From: Chitinophagales bacterium | GTDB lineage: Bacteria; Bacteroidota; Bacteroidia; Chitinophagales; UBA2359 | Length of the DNA: 64,000 nt | Assembly: GCA_041392475.1 (NCBI GenBank) | Contig: JAWKLZ010000002.1 | Coordinates: forward strand, 744,001 to 808,000 | Reading direction: 5' to 3' | Program-made: the position numbers and the translations under genes | Notes under the pieces: model-generated | Database searches by the model: none | The model's input: only the letters and a program-made list of their open reading frames with translations | Told to the model about the DNA's origin: nothing | Part shown: positions 56,620 through 64,000 of the stretch, one piece after another | Position numbering within the stretch: position 1 is the stretch's first letter | Layout of the letters: each line of letters starts with the position of its first letter

Positions 56620-59600
56620 ATGTCAGATAAAAATAATAAGATAAAACCCTCTCAATCTGAAGAACCCGAAGTGGTGCGTGAGTTCAAAGCGTCGAGTTTG
56701 GCGATTGATAATGCAACGAGTATTTTCGTGATGATTTTTATGATGGTGCTTTTAGGTACAATGGCCTATACTTCAATGCCAAAGGAAAGCTATCCCGAAA
56801 TCAAAATTCCAATGATTTACGTTGGCACTCCCTATCCCGGCAACTCACCTTTGGATATGGAAAACTTGGTGACTCGACCAATTGAAAAAGAACTAAATAG
56901 TATCACTGGGGTAAATGAAATCACATCTACTTCTATACAAGATTATTCTACTATTGTCGTAGAATTTGGCTTTGATGTTGATGTCAAGGATGCCTTACAG
57001 GAAGTAAAAGATGCAGTCGATCGTGCAAATCCTGAACTTCCGACAGACTTGCCTGCCGAACCCAATGTTTTTGAAATGAGTTTTAGTGAAATGCCGATTG
57101 TCAACGTCAATTTGGCGGGCTATGATGATTTAGACGAGCTTAATAAATACGCAGAATATTTGCAGGACGAAATCGAGCAGTTTAGCGAAATCAAAGAGGT
57201 CAATATTCGTGGGGTGCAGGACAAGGAAGTAAGTATCAACGTAGATGTATATGAATTGGAGGCTCGAAATTTGAGTTTTGGAGACATAGAACAAGCGGTT
57301 GGTGGAGAAAATATTACTCTTTCTGGTGGCGACATTTTGGCGCAAAATCTCCGTAGAAATATCCGAATTGTGGGAGAGTTCAAGCATTTGTCCGAAATCG
57401 AAAACATTATTGTATCCAATGAAAACAATGCGATTGTCTATTTGAAGGATGTTGCAACGGTCAAGTTTGGCTATGAAGACATTGAGAGTTTTGCTAGAGA
57501 ATACGGCGAAAATATTGTCACTTTGGATATTATCAAACGAAGTGGTGAAAACCTGCTGGATGCAGTAGATAATATCAAGGCTTTGGTAGAAAAAGACCAA
57601 AAAGAAGGAACGCTTCCCGTAGCCCTGAAAGTGTCTTACTCGAATGACCAATCCAAACAGACTCGAATGATGGTTGAAAACCTCGAAAACAGCATCATTG
57701 CAGGGGTAATCTTAGTGGTATTGGTCTTGTTGTTTTTCATGGGATTTCGCAATGCCTTGTTTGTAGGAGTTGCGATTCCATTGTCCATGTTGATTGGTTT
57801 TTTGGTGCTGCAATTTTCGGGCGCAACGCTCAATATGATGGTGTTGTTTTCCTTGATTTTGGCATTGGGAATGTTGGTGGACAACGGGATTGTGGTGGTT
57901 GAGAATATTTACCGCCTGATGAGCGAAGGTATGGATCCTATTCGAGCGGCAAAAGAAGGAGTTGGAGAGGTTGCACTTCCCATTATCAGTTCTACAGCTA
58001 CGACTTTGGCGGCCTTTGTGCCGTTGTTGTTTTGGGACGACATTATGGGACAATTCATGCGGTATTTACCCATGACCTTGATTATTGTTTTGAGCTCTTC
58101 CCTATTTGTGGCCTTGATTATCAATCCCGTATTAACTTCTCGATTCATGAAAATTGAAGATGAGAATGAAAAAATCAATTACAAACGCTTGGCAATATGG
58201 ACGGTTGGTTTGATGGCGATTTCTTCCATGTTTTATTTTTTGGGAGCCACCTTATGGGGAAGTATATCTGCAGTTGTAGCAGCACTTTTGTTGCTCAATG
58301 TGTTCGTATTGACTCCGCTTTCCAATGGTTTCCAAAAATATGTGATGCCTGCAATGGAAAGTGTGTATCAAAAATTTGTGGGATTTGCACTTCGTGGATG
58401 GACACCGGTTGCTTTTTTTATTGGTACATTTGTCCTGTTGATTTTTTCGGTGATGCTGATGGGTAGTGCAGGATTGAAGGTATTGTTGTTTCCAGAAGGG
58501 GAACCCAATTATATCAATATTTTTATTGAGCATCCGATAGGAACCGACATCGAAAAAGCAAACACTTTTGCAAAGGAAGTAGAAGGACAAACCATCGAAA
58601 TGATGAAACCCTATGACTATATGGTGGAGTCTATTTTGACCAAAGTTGGGGCAGGAACGAGTGACCCCAATACGGGAACACCTGATATGGGAAATACCCC
58701 TAATAAAAGCCGCATTACGGTGTCCTTTATAGAAAGTCAGTATAGAGAAGGGGTAAACACCCTCAAATTGATGGAGGATTTGCGGCAAATGACCCGTCAA
58801 TTTGCAGGTGTAAGCATTACACTCGGCAAAGATGCGAGTGGGCCACCTCCCCAACCTCCTATCAACCTCGAAATCAGTGGAGAGGACATCAACCGATTGA
58901 TTGAGATTGCAGTGGATGTGAAGCAGTTTATGGAAGACCAAAACGTAGCAGGAGTTGAAGGATTGAAGATGAATTTGGAGACAGGTAAACCTGAACTCTT
59001 GGTGACTGTGGATAGGGACAAGGCTCGACGATTTGGCTTGTCCACCGCACAAGTTGCAACTACCATTCGTACTGCCATTTTTGGAAAAGAAATATCAAAA
59101 TTCAAAGAAGGGGAAGATGATTATCCAATACAACTGCGATTTGGTGAAGAATTTCGCTACGACTTGAGTACCATTCTCAACCAAAAAATCACCTTCCGCA
59201 ACAACCAAGGCAAGCTTCTCAAAGTGCCTATCAAAGCAGTGGCAAGCATTGAATATTCTTCTACTTTTGGTTCTGTTAATCGAAAGGATTTGGATAGAGT
59301 CATTACAGTTTACTCCAATGTGAATGAGGGCTACAATGGCACAGAAATCGTAGAGCAATACCGCAACTTATTGTCTACTTATGAATTACCTGCGGGCTAT
59401 GCCTTTGAGTTTACAGGTGAGCAAGAGGACATGGAATCCACCTCAGCATTTTTGGAAAAAGCTCTGATGATTGCCATTTTGAGTATTTTCTTGATTTTGG
59501 TGATGCAGTTCAATTCTGTGGCATTACCATTCGTAGTTATTTTATCTGTTTTGTTTAGTACGATGGGTGTGTTTATGGGGTATGCGTTCTACAAAATGGA

Positions 59601-60129
59601 CTTTATCATCATCATGACAGGTATCGGTATTATTTCGCTGGCGGGAATCGTGGTGAACAATGCCATTGTATTGATTGACTACATCAATTTGGTTCGTGAA
59701 CGCCGACGTAGAGAACTTGGAATACCCAAAAACGAATCCCTGACCAAACAAGAAATCATCGAGTGTATCATTGAAGCGGGAACCAAACGTCTTCGCCCTG
59801 TATTGCTTACTGCAATAACCACTGTATTGGGTCTCATGCCTTTGGCTACGGGTACGAATATCAATTTTTATACCTTGCTGACCGAACTTGATCCACAGTT
59901 TTATACAGGTGGTGACAATGCTATCTTCTGGGGTGCAATGGCTTGGTCAGTTATTTTTGGTTTGGTATTTTCTACTTTCTTGACTTTGATTGTCGTACCA
60001 ATTATGTATTTGGGTGTTGAGCGATTGAGTGCTTCAATATTGGATGACAAAGTTCATTCTGATGAAAAACCATCTGCACCAGATCAACCGAATCCTCATG
60101 CGGGGATTCCTGAACTGGCGATTGAGTAA
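56620..60129 (+). CDS. RND efflux pump, AcrB/HAE1-like permease
   Basis: A 1,169-residue inner-membrane proton-driven pump with the twelve-helix RND plan. Helix 1 (SIFVMIFMMVLLGTMAYTSMPKESYPEIKIPMI) is followed by the first porter loop (YPGNSPLDMENLVTRPIEKELNSITGVNEITSTS). Helix 4 contains LILALGMLVDNGIVVVENIYRLM, where the Asp pair of AcrB (D407/D408) is Asp-Asn. Later family blocks are STATTLAAFVPLLFWDDIMGQFMRYLP and GIISLAGIVVNNAIVLIDYINL. It is longer than AcrB (1,049), mainly through the cytoplasmic tail and a middle helical segment (536-600). A terminator follows. Confidence 0.95.
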   Translation: MSDKNNKIKPSQSEEPEVVREFKASSLAIDNATSIFVMIFMMVLLGTMAYTSMPKESYPEIKIPMIYVGTPYPGNSPLDMENLVTRPIEKELNSITGVNEITSTSIQDYSTIVVEFGFDVDVKDALQEVKDAVDRANPELPTDLPAEPNVFEMSFSEMPIVNVNLAGYDDLDELNKYAEYLQDEIEQFSEIKEVNIRGVQDKEVSINVDVYELEARNLSFGDIEQAVGGENITLSGGDILAQNLRRNIRIVGEFKHLSEIENIIVSNENNAIVYLKDVATVKFGYEDIESFAREYGENIVTLDIIKRSGENLLDAVDNIKALVEKDQKEGTLPVALKVSYSNDQSKQTRMMVENLENSIIAGVILVVLVLLFFMGFRNALFVGVAIPLSMLIGFLVLQFSGATLNMMVLFSLILALGMLVDNGIVVVENIYRLMSEGMDPIRAAKEGVGEVALPIISSTATTLAAFVPLLFWDDIMGQFMRYLPMTLIIVLSSSLFVALIINPVLTSRFMKIEDENEKINYKRLAIWTVGLMAISSMFYFLGATLWGSISAVVAALLLLNVFVLTPLSNGFQKYVMPAMESVYQKFVGFALRGWTPVAFFIGTFVLLIFSVMLMGSAGLKVLLFPEGEPNYINIFIEHPIGTDIEKANTFAKEVEGQTIEMMKPYDYMVESILTKVGAGTSDPNTGTPDMGNTPNKSRITVSFIESQYREGVNTLKLMEDLRQMTRQFAGVSITLGKDASGPPPQPPINLEISGEDINRLIEIAVDVKQFMEDQNVAGVEGLKMNLETGKPELLVTVDRDKARRFGLSTAQVATTIRTAIFGKEISKFKEGEDDYPIQLRFGEEFRYDLSTILNQKITFRNNQGKLLKVPIKAVASIEYSSTFGSVNRKDLDRVITVYSNVNEGYNGTEIVEQYRNLLSTYELPAGYAFEFTGEQEDMESTSAFLEKALMIAILSIFLILVMQFNSVALPFVVILSVLFSTMGVFMGYAFYKMDFIIIMTGIGIISLAGIVVNNAIVLIDYINLVRERRRRELGIPKNESLTKQEIIECIIEAGTKRLRPVLLTAITTVLGLMPLATGTNINFYTLLTELDPQFYTGGDNAIFWGAMAWSVIFGLVFSTFLTLIVVPIMYLGVERLSASILDDKVHSDEKPSAPDQPNPHAGIPELAIE

Positions 60130-60160
60130 CCTGTGACTTCACTTCAATAAATTATTTTAT

Positions 60161-60197
60161 GCCCTCTTTGCCGAATAATGGTAAAGAGGGCTTTTTT
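60161..60197 (+). terminator. Terminator of the efflux operon
   Basis: GCCCTCTTT at 60161-60169 pairs perfectly with AAAGAGGGC at 60183-60191, followed by six T. It is 32 bp past the RND stop codon. Confidence 0.92.
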
Positions 60198-60397
60198 GTA
60201 GGTCAGAAGATAATTGAAAAAACAGCACGATATTGGACTTAATTTTTCGCAGTATTTTATTTTCTTATATCTACTTATATTCACATTTAATCCATTGACT
60301 TGCTCTTTTGTAACAATCGGTTTCCAATTTTCGTCTTTTAAGCATTCATGTTCAACCTCTTTATAAACTTTGTCTAAAGAAGCGGGCTATAGCCTAA

Positions 60398-60415
60398 ACT
60401 GTTGTCAAAGTTTTC
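60398..60415 (+). repeat. Repeat flanking the prenyltransferase gene, upstream copy
   Basis: ACTGTTGTCAAAGTTTTC matches ACTGTTGACAGGGTTTTC at 61498-61515 at 15 of 18 positions, in the same direction. Confidence 0.55.
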
Positions 60416-60549
60416 GCTTGAATGGAAACCTTGACAACACCTTTCGAGTTCTTCAACGGTTGGAGTGACACAGCTTCAAATGTCACCGAATTTTTGGTAA
60501 CAATTCTATCAAAATCCTATATCTTAGCAATCCACAAAAAAACAAACCA

Positions 60550-61416
60550 ATGTCAAACATCCAAAATTTTCTATCGCTCGTCAAATTCTCCCACACAATT
60601 TTCGCTCTGCCGTTTGCGATAATTGGCTTCTTTTTGGCGACACACCATCCTTATTTTGGTTACGATTTTGAGTGGCACAAACTTTTGTTGGTGGTTTTGT
60701 GCATGGTCTTTGCGAGGAGTGCGGCGATGGCCTTCAACCGTTATGTAGACCGAGATATTGACCTCAAAAACCCCCGCACAGCTGCGGTTAGAGAGATTCC
60801 GAGAGGAGTCGTTTCTCCCAAAGCAGCTTTGGGTTTTGTGATTTTGAACTGTGTATTGTTTGTAGTAATGACTTTCTTTATCAACCGCTTGTGTTTCTTT
60901 TTGTCACCTGTGGCATTGGCAGTGGTTTTGGGATATAGCTATACGAAACGGTTCACCGCCCTCTGTCATTTTGTACTGGGATTGGGTTTGGCATTGGCTC
61001 CTGTAGGGGCTTTTGTGGCGGTCAGTGCCAAATTTGAATTGCTGCCGATTGTGTTTGGATTGGTAGTTTTGTTTTGGGTCAGTGGGTTCGACATCATCTA
61101 TGCCCTGCAAGACGAAAGTTTCGACAAAGCGGAGAATCTCCATTCGATTCCGTCCTACCTCGGCAAAAAAAATGCACTTCGATTGTCGTCTGTTCTCCAC
61201 TTGATTTGTGCGGGATTGGTCATTGCAGCGGGCTTTGTGGGCGGCATGGGTTGGTTCTATTGGGGCGCAACGACGGTATTTATCGGACTGCTATTATATC
61301 AACATACCCTTGTCACTCCCAACGATTTGAGTCAGGTCAATTTGGCGTTTTTTACGACCAATGGTGTGGCGAGTTTGTTATTTGGCGTCGGGGTTTTGGT
61401 AGAGTTGTTGGTGTGA
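60550..61416 (+). CDS. UbiA family polyprenyltransferase (MqnP/UbiA-like)
   Basis: A 288-residue membrane enzyme with about eight helices. It joins a polyprenyl chain to an aromatic acid. The two Asp-rich motifs are NRYVDRDIDLKNPRTAAVREIPRG (N-D-x-x-x-D with the KNPRT block) and SGFDIIYALQDESFDKAENLHSIP. The KNPRTAxREIPxG form is found in UbiA-like proteins of organisms without ubiquinone, where they are thought to serve futalosine-pathway menaquinone (MqnP). That assignment is inference, as no mqn genes are in the window. The gene stands alone between repeats. Confidence 0.92.
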   Translation: MSNIQNFLSLVKFSHTIFALPFAIIGFFLATHHPYFGYDFEWHKLLLVVLCMVFARSAAMAFNRYVDRDIDLKNPRTAAVREIPRGVVSPKAALGFVILNCVLFVVMTFFINRLCFFLSPVALAVVLGYSYTKRFTALCHFVLGLGLALAPVGAFVAVSAKFELLPIVFGLVVLFWVSGFDIIYALQDESFDKAENLHSIPSYLGKKNALRLSSVLHLICAGLVIAAGFVGGMGWFYWGATTVFIGLLLYQHTLVTPNDLSQVNLAFFTTNGVASLLFGVGVLVELLV

Positions 61417-61436
61417 AAAGTGAAAACTTTGCCAAC

Positions 61437-61534
61437 AGTCACAGACTTTGGCAATAGTTACTGTTGGAACGGAAATCCAAAAAGACCTCCCACTTCAACT
61501 GTTGACAGGGTTTTCAACCACTGTCAAAGTTTCG
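61437..61534. repeat. Repeat cluster after the prenyltransferase gene
   Basis: This short gap holds an inverted repeat CCAACAGT...ACTGTTGG, a direct pair ACTTTGCCAA/ACTTTGGCAA, and two copies of the flanking repeat (ACTGTTGACAGGGTTTTC at 61498 and ACTGTCAAAGTTTCG at 61520). It can fold and may end transcription. Confidence 0.55.
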
Positions 61535-61542
61535 TTTAATCT

Positions 61543-63675
61543 CTAATACCCCCCAATAAACTTCCGCAAAAACCACTCAATACTCAAAAAAGCCAACAAC
61601 AAAAAGAACAACCACTTCAAATTGATGATAGCCTGTGTTTTGTAGGACGCATAAAGCGTAGGTTCAATGTTTGGACTGTTATTGAGCGTGTCCGCCAAAG
61701 CCGCCAAATTGTCGGGCATAAATACCTGCCCGCCATATCGTTTGGTCAAAGAATAAAGCAGTTGGTGGTTGGCTGTGGTTTGAAGGCTTTCAAGTTGTAT
61801 GGGAACAACTGTAAACGTGCCTGTTGCCGAATGTTGTTGTCCACTAAAAGTCGTGGTGGCTTTGAAGGTGTATTTGCTAGGAGCGAAAAAACCTGCATTG
61901 AGGGCGTAGGCATTGGAGGTTTTGTTGAAGACAAAGGGGAATTCTTTGCCGTCTTCATCCGTAATCAGTAGGTCGACTTCTGGCTCATTGATGAGCTCAT
62001 AGGAATCATTGTAGAGTTCGGCATCGAAGGTAATAGCTTCTGTTTCATTGAAAAGCGTTTTGGGCATATTGACCCGAAACTTGCGCTTGTCGTTTTTGAC
62101 CGAAAGGTATTGGATGGTTTTGGTGACGATTTCATTGAAGGCTTCGTGGTCGTTGCTTTTTTTGTAGTCATATAGCCTCCAACGCCACAATCCTTCGCCG
62201 GTCAAAACACCCGTTTTGTAACCTGCGGCTTGCTTCAATACCAACAATGGATATTGGGTATCGACTGAGCCAATTCTTTGCAGTAGAAGGGATTGGGTAG
62301 TCGGTGCTGCTGAAAATTCACCAAATGGAACAGCCAATGGTGGCAATTCTTCTAAGGTTTGAAAGACATTGTTTTCGAGAGTGAAAAGGTTAAAGTTTCG
62401 GTTGGCTTTGGCTTTGGCATCGTTGGTACTCGAACCACCTCCATTGATTTTGAGAATGTCTTGTGCTTGGTTGAAGGCGGCCAAATCAGTTTGGGTACTG
62501 ACAATGAACCATATCGGAATATTGCTGGTTTTCAAAGCACTCAACACACTTTCTGCTTTGTAGAGGCGAGAAGGCAAGCCATGCAAAACCGCTACATCAT
62601 AGTCTTTGAAGGACAGATTGCCCACTTTTTGGACGAACATCACCGTGGTTTCATAGTTCTTGTTGTTTTCGATTGCTTGCTTCAATGCCGAAACATCGGG
62701 ATGCGGACTTGCTGCCAACAACAAGACTTTTTGGCGGCTATCGAGAATATCTATATAAATGTCCTGCCGATTGTTCTGAACGGTGACTTCATCCTGAATT
62801 TGGGTAACTCGAATGGAGTATTGCTGTACACCTACTGTGTTGGCATCCAAAATAATATCCTCACTCAATATATAGTTTTCTTTGTCAATTGGAATAGTTT
62901 TGGTGTAAACTTTATCTGTTGTACCACTGCCTTTATAAACATTCAAAACCGTGGTTGCACCCCTGCAATTTTGTGCAGAAATGTCGGCTCGAATGGTGAA
63001 TTTATCACCCAAATAGGCAATGCGGTTGTGTAATACTTTTTCGACTATCAAATCTCTTTGAGGAGTAGTATCACCGAGTGCTATGGCATAAATTGGCGTG
63101 GTCAATTGGGCATTGGAGTAAATCGGGTTGTTGCCTTGGTTGTAAATCCCGTCGGAAGCCAAGATGATTGCGCCTACATTTTGGTGGCTGTATTTGTTGT
63201 AGATTTCATCGAGCGTATTGGAGAGGTTGGTGACTTTTTGATTGAAGGGAAAACGCAAACTGTCGCTTTTTACTTCGTTCATTTGTTCACCAAAACTGTA
63301 GGTTTCTACTGTAAAGTTTTTTTCCTTCAATCCATTGACCAAACTCGTCAATTGATTGAAGTAGGCACTGCTATCGCCTGTTTTGGCAAACCCTTGTGCA
63401 ATGGACTCCGAATTGTCTTGAACAACAACGATGTAGGGGTTGACGACTTCGGTAGTGCGGGACTTCAATAGGGGTGATAACAATAAAAATGCGATGCCGC
63501 TAACGACCAAAAAACGGGCGATTGCCATAGGAATCATGGCTCGTTTTTGGATTTTGGAAGCGTCTTGAAATGTATTGTCTTTGAAGTATAAGACGATGGC
63601 ATATAATAGTCCCAATCCTAAGCAGAGGGCGATGTACCAAATTGGGTAACTTTCAAATGAAATTGTTGCGTCCAT
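61543..63675 (-). CDS. VWA-type membrane protein, aerotolerance/Bat-like
   Basis: A 710-residue protein, started at the ATG at 63675 (MDATISFESYPIWYIALCLGLGLLYAIVLYF), which puts the first helix at the N-terminus; an in-frame ATG at 63753 adds a basic leader. A second helix lies at about 48-69. The periplasmic part opens with a von Willebrand A-like domain whose metal site is DNSES (Asp87), then SDGIYNQGNNP. A Rossmann-like middle (VLLLAASPHPDVSALKQAIENN) recalls class I amidotransferase folds found in related BatA/YfgM-like large proteins. A last helix ends the protein (WLFFLLLAFLSIEWFLRKF). Role unknown; relatives sit beside MoxR ATPases. Confidence 0.82.
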   Translation of the reverse strand: MDATISFESYPIWYIALCLGLGLLYAIVLYFKDNTFQDASKIQKRAMIPMAIARFLVVSGIAFLLLSPLLKSRTTEVVNPYIVVVQDNSESIAQGFAKTGDSSAYFNQLTSLVNGLKEKNFTVETYSFGEQMNEVKSDSLRFPFNQKVTNLSNTLDEIYNKYSHQNVGAIILASDGIYNQGNNPIYSNAQLTTPIYAIALGDTTPQRDLIVEKVLHNRIAYLGDKFTIRADISAQNCRGATTVLNVYKGSGTTDKVYTKTIPIDKENYILSEDIILDANTVGVQQYSIRVTQIQDEVTVQNNRQDIYIDILDSRQKVLLLAASPHPDVSALKQAIENNKNYETTVMFVQKVGNLSFKDYDVAVLHGLPSRLYKAESVLSALKTSNIPIWFIVSTQTDLAAFNQAQDILKINGGGSSTNDAKAKANRNFNLFTLENNVFQTLEELPPLAVPFGEFSAAPTTQSLLLQRIGSVDTQYPLLVLKQAAGYKTGVLTGEGLWRWRLYDYKKSNDHEAFNEIVTKTIQYLSVKNDKRKFRVNMPKTLFNETEAITFDAELYNDSYELINEPEVDLLITDEDGKEFPFVFNKTSNAYALNAGFFAPSKYTFKATTTFSGQQHSATGTFTVVPIQLESLQTTANHQLLYSLTKRYGGQVFMPDNLAALADTLNNSPNIEPTLYASYKTQAIINLKWLFFLLLAFLSIEWFLRKFIGGY

Positions 63676-64000
63676 GTATGTTGAATTCACAGGATTTTTA
63701 CCCCATGTTATTTTATAGCGCTCCATTGGAGCTTTCTGTATTTGAATTATCAATGAACGGTAAAACGTTTCTTTTATTCGTTCAAGTGTTTATACTCCAA
63801 AAGTTTTTGAAACTTTGAAGCTCTATTTTAAGGGGTAAAGTTAAGAAAAAACGCTTGCTTTGGTTTAGGTAATGGGTTTGGAGTAATAAATGATGGGGTT
63901 AATTTGTGTTAAAACGTATTAGCGTATCCATTTTTTGACCTTTCCAAACCAACTACCTGAGGGTTTTCGCTTCAATGGGGTGAAGGATTGCACATATTGA
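63676..64000. other. Upstream region of the VWA gene to the window edge
   Basis: 325 bp of AT-rich DNA with a short palindrome (AAAGTTT-TTG-AAACTTT near 63803) and a near -7 box (TAACTTTA on the minus strand near 63837). No gene is seen up to the edge. Confidence 0.5.

Larger units (their letters stand above)
60130..60549. other. Intergenic region downstream of the efflux operon
   Basis: 420 bp holding the efflux operon terminator (60161-60197), then AT-rich DNA, then a sequence ACTGTTGTCAAAGTTTTC at 60398-60415 that recurs after the prenyltransferase gene. No gene is called. Confidence 0.6.

Noticed and set aside
58252..59052. 266-codon minus-strand frame in the RND gene
   Set aside because: It is antisense to the pump; His/Cys-rich composition is typical of shadow frames.

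Overview
This window is chromosomal DNA of a Bacteroidota bacterium, most likely from the Saprospiria/Chitinophagia side of the phylum. The signs are type IX secretion (T9SS) C-terminal signals of type A (23413-25296) and type B (12425-14422), a PorE-like TPR/beta-propeller/OmpA protein with a SPOR tail (32563-35715), a GSCFA protein, an ASPIC/UnbV protein, a DUF2490 outer-membrane protein, AT-rich intergenic DNA, and repeated -7 boxes of the Bacteroidota form TAnnTTTG just upstream of genes. There are no rRNA or tRNA genes, no CRISPR array and no prophage; most of the window is core and metabolic genome.

Layout. 1-5.9 kb: amt (cut by the window edge) and glnB, a penicillin-acylase-family hydrolase, an IPTL-CTERM surface protein, and a three-gene YtxH/holin-like/hypothetical envelope operon. 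6-16.5 kb: an outer-membrane barrel, an NhaC antiporter, then a two-gene unit whose first gene is split by a complete 1,330-bp insertion sequence (10011-11340, 24-bp inverted ends, 8-bp target duplication), a T9SS type B adhesin coupled to a small CxxC protein, a GT-C glycosyltransferase carrying an in-frame heptanucleotide repeat, and a rhodanese. 16.6-25.3 kb: small membrane and hypothetical proteins, DinB, Ada, DUF2490 and a T9SS type A ASPIC protein. 25.4-29.7 kb: a minus-strand run of an HpaB/AbfD-family enzyme, an Rpn-type nuclease, GSCFA and MoaD. 30-37.6 kb: ATP-grasp enzyme, coiled-coil secreted protein, PorE-like protein, polysaccharide flippase. 38-40 kb: a tandem family of small secreted CNxC proteins with a decayed third copy. 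40-49.4 kb: M28 peptidase, rplU-rpmA, grpE-dnaJ, a TlpA-like lipoprotein, a large zinc protease and a class-C serine hydrolase. 49.4-53 kb: a GH2 beta-galactosidase whose 3' end is cut off by a 207-bp MITE-like element. 53.2-60.1 kb: a TetR-TolC-HlyD-RND efflux operon. 60.5-63.7 kb: a UbiA-family prenyltransferase and a VWA-type membrane protein.

The strongest unusual signals are: (i) two gene disruptions that can be reconstructed base by base (IS at 10011-11340; MITE at 49661-49867); (ii) a two-helix membrane hairpin inserted in frame in the beta-galactosidase C-terminal domain; (iii) a heptad DNA repeat domesticated inside a glycosyltransferase; (iv) the tandem CNxC family; and (v) several dispersed intergenic palindromes and one repeat shared by two loci 16 kb apart. 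I did not find a clear new defence or biosynthetic system. Family names come from motifs read by eye; no database search was run.
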